Part shown: in pieces, positions 1 to 7,600 of the stretch
Position numbering within the stretch: position 1 is the stretch's first letter
Layout: each line of letters begins with the position of its first letter
Position numbers and translations under genes: made by a program
From: Candidatus Gastranaerophilales bacterium
Lineage (GTDB): Bacteria > Cyanobacteriota > Vampirovibrionia > Gastranaerophilales > Gastranaerophilaceae
NCBI GenBank assembly: GCA_900769645.1
Contig: CAAGHI010000019.1
Span: 1 to 33,123 of the forward strand
DNA: 33,123 bases
Reading direction: 5' to 3'
Notes under the pieces: model-generated
The model's input: only the letters and a program-made list of their open reading frames with translations
What the model was told of the DNA's origin: nothing
The model's database searches: none

Positions 1-275
1 ATGAAATCGTCATTACGAGCGAATAGCGTACCACAATGGCATCCTGCCTCGTACGGCTCGTTACTCGCCTACGATGCAAGCAAGTAATCCAGCCTATTAA
101 CGACTTTACCGCTCAAACAACACTCGTTTTGGTGTTTATTTCGCTAACAAGTTATTGCTCATTCCGCTATCGTGGCAAATTGACTCCGTAATCAATTACA
201 ATAATAACAAAAAATTGCAACGATTAATCGGCATTCTGAACACTTAATTCATACATATTTACTTAATGTCAAAAA
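1..275. other. Intergenic stretch with a dispersed repeat
   Basis: No convincing gene. The part around 146-205 (TTGCTCATTCCGCTATCGTG followed by a segment reading GACTCCGTAATC) recurs in opposite orientation around 4727-4785, so this end of the window carries a diverged copy of a dispersed repeat. The rest (1-145) shows no reading frame or terminator that I can support. A GAATGACGA-like repeat edge may be present in reverse near 230-240 (CATTCTGAA). Confidence 0.5.
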
Positions 276-1013
276 TTATTTCTTTCTACAAACAACAATC
301 ACAGGCGAATAAGTCAATGTGATATCAGGGAATTTTTCTTTATAGTTGTCACAAAAATTTTTGACTTCTTTGAAGGTCCAATGTTGTGCAGTCAGAGAGT
401 TTACGCCGGTTGTTTTCATATGTGCCAAAAGTTCCAACGGACTTGAAAATTGTAACGTTTTTGTGAATTCTTCAGAATGCAGAATTTCAAAATCCTTTTC
501 AAAAATATTTTTTATCTCGTCAAAACTTTTATAAGATAACGAAAGCCCTGACAATTCCTCGATTTCCTTGTAATTTCCGGCGGAAAATGTTGAAAAAGCG
601 AGAATTCCATCTTTGTTTAAGATGTTTTTGCAATGAGAACTTACGTTTTCAAGATTGTTAAACCACTGAAACATTGCGTTCGAAACAATTAAATCAAGTT
701 TTTGTGACGGCTTTATTTTTAGAGCATTGCCAAGATAAAATTTCGTATTTGGTATAATTTTATCAATATAAATTTTGGATTTTTCGACCAAATCGTTTGC
801 TAAAAAAGTTTTGAATTTGATAGAATTTATCAGTTCTCGTGTGAGAATTCCTGTTCCGCAACCGAGTTCCAGCACAGTGTCAAAATTTGAACCTGTTTCA
901 ATAAGTGCAGATACGAGTTTTTTCGCCATAAGTTGTTGAACGATGGCGTTTTGGTCGTAGGTTTCAAAACTTTTTTCAAACTGTTTTTTTATGATTTTAG
1001 AGTTTACTTGCAT
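276..1013 (-). CDS. bioC: BioC-type malonyl-ACP O-methyltransferase
   Basis: SAM-dependent class I methyltransferase of 245 residues. Motif I is VLELGCGTGILTREL (about residues 47-61), and the DLIVSNAMFQWF segment (about 106-117) is typical of BioC. BioC methylates malonyl-ACP so that the fatty acid synthesis cycle can build pimeloyl-ACP methyl ester for biotin. It is the last gene of a bioF-bioG-bioC operon: its ATG lies inside the end of bioG (10-base overlap), which suggests translational coupling. The BioC call rests on motif style plus the operon; the fold alone would only say methyltransferase. No terminator was seen downstream. Confidence 0.88.
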   Translation of the reverse strand: MQVNSKIIKKQFEKSFETYDQNAIVQQLMAKKLVSALIETGSNFDTVLELGCGTGILTRELINSIKFKTFLANDLVEKSKIYIDKIIPNTKFYLGNALKIKPSQKLDLIVSNAMFQWFNNLENVSSHCKNILNKDGILAFSTFSAGNYKEIEELSGLSLSYKSFDEIKNIFEKDFEILHSEEFTKTLQFSSPLELLAHMKTTGVNSLTAQHWTFKEVKNFCDNYKEKFPDITLTYSPVIVVCRKK

Positions 1014-1663
1014 AATATCTCATTCCAACTTTTGAAATTATAATACGGAAAGTGTCCGCTTTCAAGCATTTCAATCTCAGAATTTTCTTGCCAGAAATTT
1101 ACTTGATTTTTTGTTGGAATAATTTTGTCGTGAGTAGAAATTAATGCTTTATCATAAAAATGGGTGTAATTAATTTCTGTTGTCTTAATTTTTTCGTAAA
1201 GAGCTTTAAGCTCTGTTTCTCTGTTTTCAATTGTGCGTTTTACAGGTGTTTTTATATATTTTTCAAATTCTTCATTGCTATTGAATATGTTTTGGTAGAA
1301 TTTTCCTTCTAGTCCTGTTTTGGCGTGTCTAAGTGTCAAAAGGAATGTTTTTTGAGGTATCCCAAAATCGTCATCAACAGGTTTTGCAGTCCCATTAACG
1401 GCTATTTTTTTTGAAAACTTCGGTAATTCGTCTTTTAATAAATAAGCTACGAAAACCCCCATTGACCAAGCAATTAGGTTAATATTTTTATAATTATTAA
1501 AATCTATTTTGGGTAAATCAAGTTTGTTATAATCATACATTATTATTACGTCAAAATCCCCGCAATCTAGGAATTTGAATGGAGTTTCGTCAAAACTCCA
1601 ACCGGCAAAAAATATGATTAAATTTTCTTTATTTTGTTTGTTTAGCCAATGAAATTGCATCAA
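1004..1663 (-). CDS. bioG: BioG-type pimeloyl-ACP methyl ester esterase (DUF452)
   Basis: Alpha/beta hydrolase of 219 residues. The N-terminal GWSFDETPF block and the AWSMG nucleophile elbow (Ser67) are typical of the BioG/DUF452 family; a likely triad is Ser67, Asp179 (HDKIIP) and His204 (SGHFPY). The family hydrolyses pimeloyl-ACP methyl ester, ending chain elongation before BioF acts; BioG replaces BioH in organisms that lack it. Its start lies 35 bases inside bioF and its end overlaps bioC by 10 bases, so the three genes are tightly coupled. The first two codons are both ATG, and either could be the start. Confidence 0.87.
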   Translation of the reverse strand: MMQFHWLNKQNKENLIIFFAGWSFDETPFKFLDCGDFDVIIMYDYNKLDLPKIDFNNYKNINLIAWSMGVFVAYLLKDELPKFSKKIAVNGTAKPVDDDFGIPQKTFLLTLRHAKTGLEGKFYQNIFNSNEEFEKYIKTPVKRTIENRETELKALYEKIKTTEINYTHFYDKALISTHDKIIPTKNQVNFWQENSEIEMLESGHFPYYNFKSWNEILCK

Positions 1664-2753
1664 AAAGTTCCTTTTCAGTAATGTCTGTTGTGAGCGATAA
1701 TCTTAATCTTGATGTACCTTCGGGAACGGTAGGCGGTCTTATTGGAAGGGTAAAAAATCCGTTGTGGAAAAGAATTTCGCAAGTGTCGACGGTTTCTTTG
1801 TTTCCGCCAATAATAACCGGTATAATGTGACTTTCGCTACCTGCTTTTTGTCCAATAGATAACATTTTTTGCCGTTTTTCAAGAGTATGTGGTAGTTTAT
1901 TTTCAATAATCCACTTTGAAAAAGCGATATTTATCGGCGGTAAAGCGGTTGAAAAAATGAACGAACGTGCTTTGTTCGTAAGGTAATCAACTAATGTTTG
2001 GCTGCCTGTTGCAAACGCTCCCATTGAACCGATTGCTTTCCCGAAAGTCCCGACAATTATGTCAACTTTATCTGTAATTCCAAGTTTTTCGGTTACTCCG
2101 AGTCCGTTTTGTCCAAAAACGCCAAATGCGTGAGCTTCATCAAGTACCAAAATGCAATTAAATTTTTCTTTAAGTTCGACGAGTTTTTCGATGTCTGCAA
2201 TGTCGCCGTCCATTGAAAATATACTCTCAGAAACGATTATGGCGTTGTTAAAGTTTTTCCGTTCTCTTGTTAAAAGTTTTTCCAACGCTTTCATATTTTT
2301 GTGTGGAAATCTGAAAAATTTGCCCTCAGATAGTCGCATTCCATCAATTATGCTGGCATGGTTCAATTTGTCCGAGAATATAACGTCACCTTTGCCGGCA
2401 ATACAGCTGTTTATGCCGACGTTTGCGTGATAGCCGCTGTTAAACAGCAATGTTTTTTCTTTGCTAAAAATGTGCGAAATTAAATCTTCCAACTCTTTGT
2501 AAACCGGTAATGTACCAGTCAAAAGTCTTGCAGATGCGCTGCCGAAGGAGTATTTGCTTCCAACCTCGCTCAAAAACTCTTCTGTGATTTTTTTATTGTC
2601 TGCAAAACCAAGATAGTTGTTTGAAGAAAGGTTTACAAGTTTTTTGCCATTGTAATAAATATATTTTTCATCTTTTTTTTCAAAATTTTTAATATTTCGA
2701 AAATGCGAATTCGCTTTTAAATGGTCTAAAATTTCTGAATAATTATCTTGCAT
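1629..2753 (-). CDS. bioF: 8-amino-7-oxononanoate synthase
   Basis: Alpha-oxoamine synthase (PLP, fold type I) of 374 residues, a normal length. It condenses pimeloyl-ACP with L-alanine to give 8-amino-7-oxononanoate. Visible landmarks: LSSNNYLGF (about 42-50), FNSGYHAN (about 104-111), the cofactor-binding DEAHAFG (205-211) and the Schiff-base lysine in GTFGKAIGSMG (Lys239). It is first in the bioFGC operon. No Shine-Dalgarno precedes the ATG; instead a TAAATT hexamer ends six bases upstream, so the transcript may be leaderless. The promoter lies back to back with that of the divergent prepilin at 2827. Confidence 0.95.
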   Translation of the reverse strand: MQDNYSEILDHLKANSHFRNIKNFEKKDEKYIYYNGKKLVNLSSNNYLGFADNKKITEEFLSEVGSKYSFGSASARLLTGTLPVYKELEDLISHIFSKEKTLLFNSGYHANVGINSCIAGKGDVIFSDKLNHASIIDGMRLSEGKFFRFPHKNMKALEKLLTRERKNFNNAIIVSESIFSMDGDIADIEKLVELKEKFNCILVLDEAHAFGVFGQNGLGVTEKLGITDKVDIIVGTFGKAIGSMGAFATGSQTLVDYLTNKARSFIFSTALPPINIAFSKWIIENKLPHTLEKRQKMLSIGQKAGSESHIIPVIIGGNKETVDTCEILFHNGFFTLPIRPPTVPEGTSRLRLSLTTDITEKELFDAISLAKQTK

Positions 2754-2759
2754 ATTTGT

Positions 2760-2788
2760 AATTTATGACAAAAAATGTAAAATGTCTA
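2760..2788 (-). promoter_or_regulatory. Candidate promoter of bioF
   Basis: On the minus strand: TAGACA (2788-2783), a 17-base spacer, TAAATT (2765-2760), then six bases and the bioF ATG. The predicted start of transcription falls at or within a base or two of the ATG. The -35 box is close to consensus and the -10 is weaker. I found no BirA-like operator. Confidence 0.5.
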
Positions 2789-2790
2789 TC

Positions 2791-2819
2791 TTGAAAATTG
2801 TTTGAAAAACTGTTATAAT
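2791..2819 (+). promoter_or_regulatory. Candidate promoter of prepilin 2827
   Basis: TTGAAA (2791-2796), 17 bases, TATAAT (2814-2819) with a TGT just before the -10 (extended -10). The ATG follows after seven bases, which leaves almost no leader and no room for a ribosome binding site. Only two bases separate this -35 from that of the divergent bioF promoter. Confidence 0.7.
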
Positions 2820-2826
2820 AAAAACA

Positions 2827-3642
2827 ATGATTTTAGTTGATTATTTTAGGAAAGCTGATATTAGTTCAAGACAGTCGCAGAAAAATGAATATAGCTTAGC
2901 TGCTTCGCTTCTTAGCTGCCCAGCTAAACATGTCGCATTTACTTTAGCAGAGGGTGCTACGCACGTAGCCCACTGTAACAATTTACGTAAAGTAGCATTC
3001 ACATTGGCGGAAGTTTTAATCACCCTCGGGATAATCGGTGTTGTTGCGGCATTGACTTTGCCTTCTGTAATTCAAAAAATGGAAGATCAAAGGTTTGTAT
3101 CTTCTCTAAAAAAGACGTATTCGATTCTTATGCAGGCAACAAATTCTGTTATTTCAGAGCATGAAAGTCCTGAATATTGGTGGATTGAGGACAATCAAGA
3201 AGAACCGGTAAAACAAATTTACGAGTATTATAAACCTTATTTCAATTCAATGCGTATGTGTCCAAATACAGCAGGTTGTTGGGGATATCCGACAAAGTAT
3301 TTGAATGGAAACGTATATTGGGCAAGTTTTAATAGAAGTTGGTATCAATATACTTATACTCTTGTTGATGGTGTAAGTGTTTTGATTGATATATATGATA
3401 CTGAAAATGCAAGACAGTTCGGAATTGATGTAGATTATCCTTGTCCTGTATTTTGGGTAGATTTGAATTCTGGCAATCCTCCAAACCAAATTGGACGTGA
3501 TGTTTTTGCGTTTTTGGTTACCAAAAGAGGGTTACAGCCGGCTGGACTTGACGATATTTCTAACTGCAACAAAAATGGAAGCGGTTGGAGTTGCACTTCA
3601 CGAGTTATCAAAGATGGTTGGACTATTAAATATTTAAAATAA
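2827..3642 (+). CDS. Type IV prepilin-like protein with a long leader and duplicated FTLAE motif
   Basis: 271 residues. A class III (prepilin) signal ending in VAFTLAEVLITLGIIGVVAALT (56-77) gives the peptidase site Ala57/Phe58, Glu62 at position +5 and the hydrophobic helix that anchors the protein and packs in a pilus or pseudopilus. The predicted leader is 57 residues, long for this class, and contains a second VAFTLAE at 36-42, exactly 20 codons earlier, followed by the non-hydrophobic GATHVAHCNNLRK. The globular part shares four cysteines with the next gene (CPNTAGCWGYPTK and a C-terminal NCNKNGSGWSC), plus GRDVFAF and a final GWTIKYL. Only one in-frame ATG fits, and it sits seven bases after TATAAT. 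A minor pilin or type II secretion pseudopilin is possible; which one cannot be told here. Confidence 0.85.
   Translation: MILVDYFRKADISSRQSQKNEYSLAASLLSCPAKHVAFTLAEGATHVAHCNNLRKVAFTLAEVLITLGIIGVVAALTLPSVIQKMEDQRFVSSLKKTYSILMQATNSVISEHESPEYWWIEDNQEEPVKQIYEYYKPYFNSMRMCPNTAGCWGYPTKYLNGNVYWASFNRSWYQYTYTLVDGVSVLIDIYDTENARQFGIDVDYPCPVFWVDLNSGNPPNQIGRDVFAFLVTKRGLQPAGLDDISNCNKNGSGWSCTSRVIKDGWTIKYLK
2912..2927. repeat. Perfect hairpin in the prepilin leader
   Basis: TTAGCTG, two bases, CAGCTAA: a 7-bp stem inside the coding sequence for the leader extension. The same CTTAGCTGC string also occurs at 2895-2903. Confidence 0.7.
2956..2969. repeat. Second hairpin in the prepilin leader
   Basis: GCTACG, CA, CGTAGC: a 6-bp perfect stem located between the two VAFTLAE-coding segments. 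Confidence 0.6.
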
Positions 3643-3761
3643 TTCCTAGTTTTTAAAAGTTCTTAATAATTTTGTTACAAAAATTCTATTTTTGGGTATA
3701 TACCATGTATATGTATTGTTAAAAAGTCTTTTTTCTAAAAGAGATAAAAGGCGGTTGGCTT

Positions 3762-4436
3762 ATGAATGAGGAACGTTTTCTGAAAAAAAGATCCGGACTA
3801 ACTATGTCCGAAGTACTATTTACCTTAGCAATAATCGGAGTTATTGCGGCTTTGACAACTTTTGGTTTGGTTGCCAAAATGAATGATGTCAAAAATATTG
3901 CTGCGCTGAAAAAGATTTATTCTTCAATTAGCCAAGTTACAATGTTTGTTATATTAGATAGGTCAAACCCTAATTATTGGGGGTTGGACGAGTATTCTCA
4001 AAATTCGTCAGCGCTTGCATTTTCGTATTTCAAACCTTATTTCAAAGTTGTTCGAGAATGTTCAAATGCTACCGGTTGTTGGCAATATCCGACAAAATTT
4101 TTGAGTGGCGATGTATATTTGCGTCGAGCAAAATTGTATCAATATATGTTTACACTTGTTGATGGTACAAACGTTATTATGAATGTTTATCCAAAAGATA
4201 TTGTAAAATCAGAATTTGGTGTAAACGTAGACAAAGACTCTGTTGTTTTTATTGTTGACGTAAACGGAAACGCATATCCAAACCAAATTGGACGAGATAT
4301 TTTTGCATTTGTTTTGAATGGCAAAGAGATTGTTCCAAGTGGTACTGATAATTCATATAACTGTAATCGTGCAGCCTCGGGCTTGACTTGTGCAGCTCGT
4401 GTAATCAATGATGGCTGGAAGATTACATATTACTAG
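3762..4436 (+). CDS. Type IV prepilin-like protein, paralogue of the preceding gene
   Basis: 224 residues. A short basic leader ends at Gly13 of KKRSG, followed by LTMSEVLFTLAIIGVIAAL with Glu at +5: a standard prepilin peptidase site and anchor helix. The body aligns with the upstream prepilin along its whole length: a YKPYF/FKPYF segment, CxxxxGCWxYPTKxL, YQYxxTLVDGxxV, PNQIGRDxFAF, and a C-terminal cysteine pair ending GWKITYY. It lacks the extended leader of its neighbour. It lies 119 bases downstream in the same direction; a GGCGG stretch about ten bases before the ATG may serve as ribosome binding site. A terminator follows. Likely a tandem duplication giving two related minor pilins. 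Confidence 0.85.
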   Translation: MNEERFLKKRSGLTMSEVLFTLAIIGVIAALTTFGLVAKMNDVKNIAALKKIYSSISQVTMFVILDRSNPNYWGLDEYSQNSSALAFSYFKPYFKVVRECSNATGCWQYPTKFLSGDVYLRRAKLYQYMFTLVDGTNVIMNVYPKDIVKSEFGVNVDKDSVVFIVDVNGNAYPNQIGRDIFAFVLNGKEIVPSGTDNSYNCNRAASGLTCAARVINDGWKITYY

Positions 4437-4463
4437 ACTCTAATTTCAGCTCCTTTCATCTTT

Positions 4464-4499
4464 AAAAGTTCGGTCGCCAAAGCCGAACTTTTCTTTTTT
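4464..4499 (+). terminator. Intrinsic terminator after the prepilin pair
   Basis: AAAAGTTCGG (4464-4473), a nine-base loop, CCGAACTTTT (4483-4492), then CTTTTTT. A 10-bp perfect stem with a T run on the plus strand. Confidence 0.85.
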
Positions 4500-4544
4500 G
4501 CGGGTAATTTTGAATAGGCTAAAAATCTGCGCTGAATGTGAATT

Positions 4545-4609
4545 TAGACTCCGGATCGTAGTCCGGAGTGACAATTACAGGAAAGCTAATTTCAAACATA
4601 GCAACTACT
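4545..4609 (-). repeat. Dispersed palindromic repeat, CCGGA family, copy 1
   Basis: Core hairpin ACTCCGGA (4548-4555), six-base loop, TCCGGAGT (4562-4569). In reverse orientation the flank reads AGTTGCTAT ... CTGTAATTGTCACTCC and matches copies at 25516-25577 and 33027-33090. Confidence 0.8.
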
Positions 4610-4615
4610 TTAGTC

Positions 4616-4713
4616 GTCATTCTGAGGGGAATAACAATTTTACCCCGAAGGATTTAATTAAAATATTTTAACAAGATTCTTCGGACTAAAATGATTATTG
4701 TCCTCAGAATGAC
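4616..4713. repeat. MITE-like element with about 40-bp imperfect inverted arms
   Basis: Ends are GTCATTCTGAGG (4616-4627) and CCTCAGAATGAC (4702-4713), a perfect 12-bp terminal inverted repeat. The similarity continues inward for about 40 bases (AATAA, ATTTTA and CCGAAG blocks shared). It carries no coding capacity. A single arm of the same element lies at 16851-16890. Confidence 0.75.
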
Positions 4714-4726
4714 GTGAATTACAACT

Positions 4727-4785
4727 ATAATAGATTACGGAGTCAAATGCCACGATAGCGGAATGAGCTGTTAGCAAAACAAATA
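4727..4785 (-). repeat. Dispersed repeat, reverse copy of 146-205
   Basis: Shares GATTACGGAGTCAA, TGCCACGATAGCGGAATGAG and GTTAGC with the reverse complement of the window's first 200 bases; similarity fades after about 4790. Confidence 0.65.
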
Positions 4786-5082
4786 ACAAAACAGCCTCTG
4801 TTTGAGCGTCTGAGTTTTCTGGAAACAGTTCTGTACTTCACTCATGTGGCGCGAGTTTGGCTGTTTTAAGTTGAGCTTACAAGTTATTAGTGAATGGAGC
4901 GTGTGGCTGGTTTTGTGGAACTTTTTCCATAAAAAGTTCCCGCCGTCCGCGCAGGACATTATAATAAATAATTAATAAGAGATTCTAAATAGCAAGAAAA
5001 ATAATTCTTCGCTAATTACTTAGAATATTTTTCTAAGCTTTCAGAATGACGAAAATATTTTATTGCTTTATTATGCGTAGCA

Positions 5083-6456
5083 CTAGTTCTTAGAAACGCA
5101 AGCTCCGATGGCGTCAATCAGACGCTTTACAGGAACGATTTCTATTCTTTTATCTTCGATTTTGTTGGCAAAAGGAATTATTGCTTTCTTAAAACCTGAC
5201 ATAATCGCTTCGTTAAGTCGTTTTTCAATGTTGTTTACAGGGTGAATTTCTCCTGACAAGCCGATTTCCCCAATAATTACAGTCTGCGGATCAACCACAA
5301 CATCTCTTGCGCAAGTTGCGACTGCAAGTGCAATCCCAAGGTCTGCAGACGGTTCTGAAACATCTATGCCGCCCATGACGTTGACGTAAACATCTTGTTT
5401 TGAGAGGTTTAGTCCTACTCGTTTTTCCAAAACTGCCAAAATCTGCAAAACTCTGCTTGTGTCAACTCCGTTTGTAACTCGTCTTGGCGTCGGGTATGGA
5501 GTTGTACCGACAAGTGCTTGAATTTCAACTAAAAGTGGACGTGTGCCTTCATTCGTAACGATAATAGCACTTCCCGGAGCCGCAACTTGAGAACGTTCGT
5601 TTAAAAACAATTCATTAGGGTTCTTAACTTCGTGGAGCCCGTCTGTGTGCATTTCAAAAATTCCGACTTCAGATGTGTTGCCGAAACGGTTTTTCATTGA
5701 ACGCAACATTCTGTAAGACTTGTATTTATCGCCTTCAAAGTAAATTACAGTGTCAACCATGTGCTCTAAAACCTTCGGCCCTGCAATGTTTCCGTCTTTT
5801 GTAACGTGTCCGATTACGACAACTGTGATGTTTTTAGATTTTGCAATGTGCATCAATAGGTTTGTGCATTCTCTGATTTGCGAAACGCTTCCGGCAGAAC
5901 TTGCAACGTTTTGCGAGTAAATCGCTTGGATACTGTCTATCACAACGATATCGGGTGCGATATCTTCAATCTGTGCTTTAATACTTTCCATTGATGTTTG
6001 CGGATAGACATACAGGTTGTCAGTGTTTATTGAGAGTCTTTGAGCACGCAATTTTAACTGACTTGCACTTTCTTCAGCAGAAACATATAGAACTTTTTTG
6101 TTGTTTTTGCAAAGTTGTCCGCTTGTTTGTAAAAGTATTGTGGACTTCCCTATCCCAGGGTCGCCGGCGATAAGAACAAGTGAACCTTGAACGAGTCCAC
6201 CGCCTAAAATTCTGTCAAATTCTGAGATATTTGTAGAAACTCGAACCTCTTCGCCGATATGAATATCTTTTAATAACTCCGGTTTTTCTTTGTTTATAAA
6301 TTCATCATGAATAGAGTTTTGAGTTGCTTTTGGTGCTGTAAATTGCACTTCTTCAACCAAACTTCCCCAACTTCCGCATTCAGGACATTTGCCTAAATAT
6401 CCTGCTGATTCATAGCCACATTCTTGGCATATCCATTTTGATTTTACTTTTGCCAT
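5083..6456 (-). CDS. radA: DNA repair protein RadA (Sms)
   Basis: 457 residues, a normal full-length RadA. In order: an N-terminal C4 zinc finger (Cys10, 13, 24, 27), a RecA-like ATPase with Walker A GDPGIGKST (98-106) and Walker B VVIDS (171-175), the RadA-specific KNRFG motif (255-259), and a C-terminal Lon-protease-like domain. RadA is a hexameric DnaB-type helicase that extends recombination intermediates by branch migration. The gene stands alone between a repeat-rich gap and the terminator of the upstream gene. No Shine-Dalgarno is visible before the ATG; a TAATAT ending six bases upstream is a weak -10 candidate. Confidence 0.96.
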   Translation of the reverse strand: MAKVKSKWICQECGYESAGYLGKCPECGSWGSLVEEVQFTAPKATQNSIHDEFINKEKPELLKDIHIGEEVRVSTNISEFDRILGGGLVQGSLVLIAGDPGIGKSTILLQTSGQLCKNNKKVLYVSAEESASQLKLRAQRLSINTDNLYVYPQTSMESIKAQIEDIAPDIVVIDSIQAIYSQNVASSAGSVSQIRECTNLLMHIAKSKNITVVVIGHVTKDGNIAGPKVLEHMVDTVIYFEGDKYKSYRMLRSMKNRFGNTSEVGIFEMHTDGLHEVKNPNELFLNERSQVAAPGSAIIVTNEGTRPLLVEIQALVGTTPYPTPRRVTNGVDTSRVLQILAVLEKRVGLNLSKQDVYVNVMGGIDVSEPSADLGIALAVATCARDVVVDPQTVIIGEIGLSGEIHPVNNIEKRLNEAIMSGFKKAIIPFANKIEDKRIEIVPVKRLIDAIGACVSKN

Positions 6457-6472
6457 AATCTAATATTAGCAT

Positions 6473-6508
6473 AAAAAAACGAGATTACATTTCTGCAATC
6501 TCGCCTTT
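6473..6508 (-). terminator. Intrinsic terminator of the gene at 6524-7567
   Basis: CGAGATT (6480-6486) pairs with AATCTCG (6497-6503); a run of seven A at 6473-6479 gives the T run on the minus strand. The other flank has five T, so it may work in both directions. It separates the upstream gene from radA. Confidence 0.85.
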
Positions 6509-6523
6509 TTATTTTGTATAAGT

Positions 6524-7567
6524 TTATTTTTTCAACTTGTTAATCGCTGCAACGTCGTTTACTCTAAGTGCAAAGTAAGGTTGGTCTTTGTCTGCTTCTT
6601 GCAGGAACATTACGAATGTGTCGTTGAAATAAAGTTTTCTCGGGTGAGAAGCTTCCGGTGCTAATGCTGTCATTTTAGTCATAATTAATGCTTCTGATTT
6701 CAATTTAACACCTTCATTATTCATTTTGAAATCAACTGTTTCTACTGCTTTGTCAATTTTTATATTTGTCCCTTTAATTTGTCTTTCGCAAACTTCGTCA
6801 AAAGATTTTAGTTTATATAAATTGATATTTGGAACTTTTAGTTCATCTTTTTCTCCAAAATCTGCTACATCTTTATATGCAGACTGTTTCTTTTGCATAT
6901 CTGCGTAAAGTTTGTCAAAAGATTTGTTATCATCAGTTCTGTATAAATATACGATGTCATCACTTTGTGTTAATAAGCCTACTGCAAAGTCTTTTGAAGA
7001 GTTGTAGAATAAAACTGTTACGTTATCATATAATTCGTGGTTGCTTTTTTTGTCAATTCCAAAGTATTGAACTCTCTTTGCAGACTTTCCGAATTTTTCA
7101 GATTTTAGTTTATCAAAAGCCTTTAAGAATTTGAAATCCTTCTTCAACATAGCGTAAACTGTGTATTTCCCATTAGCTCTTGTCCAGTCAGCTCCGTCCA
7201 AAACATCACTGGTTTCACCAAATTTTTCTTTGATACCTTCCTCAATAGCTTTTTTTAATTCTGGGGAAGTTTCTCCGTATGTTTTGTAATATGAGTCTTC
7301 CGACAATTGATCAGCTTTAAAATCTTGATTGTTCAATTGTTTTACAACAGACGGAGTTCTCCCGTTGAACAAAACCGGTCCTTTGATGATTCCGTCCATC
7401 AAGTCGTTCCAGGCGAGTTGAAAAGTTCCAACCCACAATCTGTTAGCTTGGTTTGATTGAGATGAAAACAACGGCAATACGTCAAGATTTTGCTGTTTAG
7501 GTTTTGCAAACGCACAACCGCTGACAAGTAGCATTACAGCGAAAAGTGTCAATAATTTCTTTTTCAT
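6524..7567 (-). CDS. Exported protein, probable lipoprotein, function unknown
   Basis: 347 residues starting with a signal peptide, MKKKLLTLFAVMLLVSGCAFA. VSGC fits a lipobox (Cys18), but AFA followed by K would also suit signal peptidase I, so lipid anchoring is not certain. The rest is soluble and mixed, with no motif I can name firmly. The C-terminal third (VDFKMNNEGVKLKSEA, then FNDTFVMFLQEADKDQPYFALRV) faintly resembles the hinge-to-end part of serpins; this is a weak impression, not a call. A clear AAGGAG lies six bases before the ATG. Its own terminator follows, so it is probably transcribed alone or as the last gene after 7601-8338. Confidence 0.75.
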   Translation of the reverse strand: MKKKLLTLFAVMLLVSGCAFAKPKQQNLDVLPLFSSQSNQANRLWVGTFQLAWNDLMDGIIKGPVLFNGRTPSVVKQLNNQDFKADQLSEDSYYKTYGETSPELKKAIEEGIKEKFGETSDVLDGADWTRANGKYTVYAMLKKDFKFLKAFDKLKSEKFGKSAKRVQYFGIDKKSNHELYDNVTVLFYNSSKDFAVGLLTQSDDIVYLYRTDDNKSFDKLYADMQKKQSAYKDVADFGEKDELKVPNINLYKLKSFDEVCERQIKGTNIKIDKAVETVDFKMNNEGVKLKSEALIMTKMTALAPEASHPRKLYFNDTFVMFLQEADKDQPYFALRVNDVAAINKLKK

Positions 7568-7600
7568 TCTTTCTCCTTAATTGTTATTTTGTATAAACTC

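Larger units (their letters stand above)
4437..5082. other. 646-base gene-free stretch filled with repeats
   Basis: Apart from the terminator at 4464-4499, this gap is a patchwork of dispersed repeats: a CCGGA palindrome copy (about 4545-4609), a 98-bp MITE-like element (4616-4713), a reverse copy of the repeat seen at 146-205 (about 4727-4785), and a CAGAATGACG edge at about 5041. Short open frames inside it (such as 4771-4959) cross repeat boundaries and show no coding character. Confidence 0.6.

Noticed and set aside
2754..2790. A BirA-type biotin operator upstream of bioF
   Set aside because: The TTGTAA and TGTAAA strings are in direct, not inverted, orientation and do not fit the known operator spacing.
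4771..4959. A 62-residue open frame in the repeat-rich gap
   Set aside because: It spans the edge of a dispersed repeat, has no ribosome site and no coding character.
6524..7567. Calling this protein a serpin
   Set aside because: Only a faint resemblance near the C-terminus; no reactive-loop signature that I can defend.
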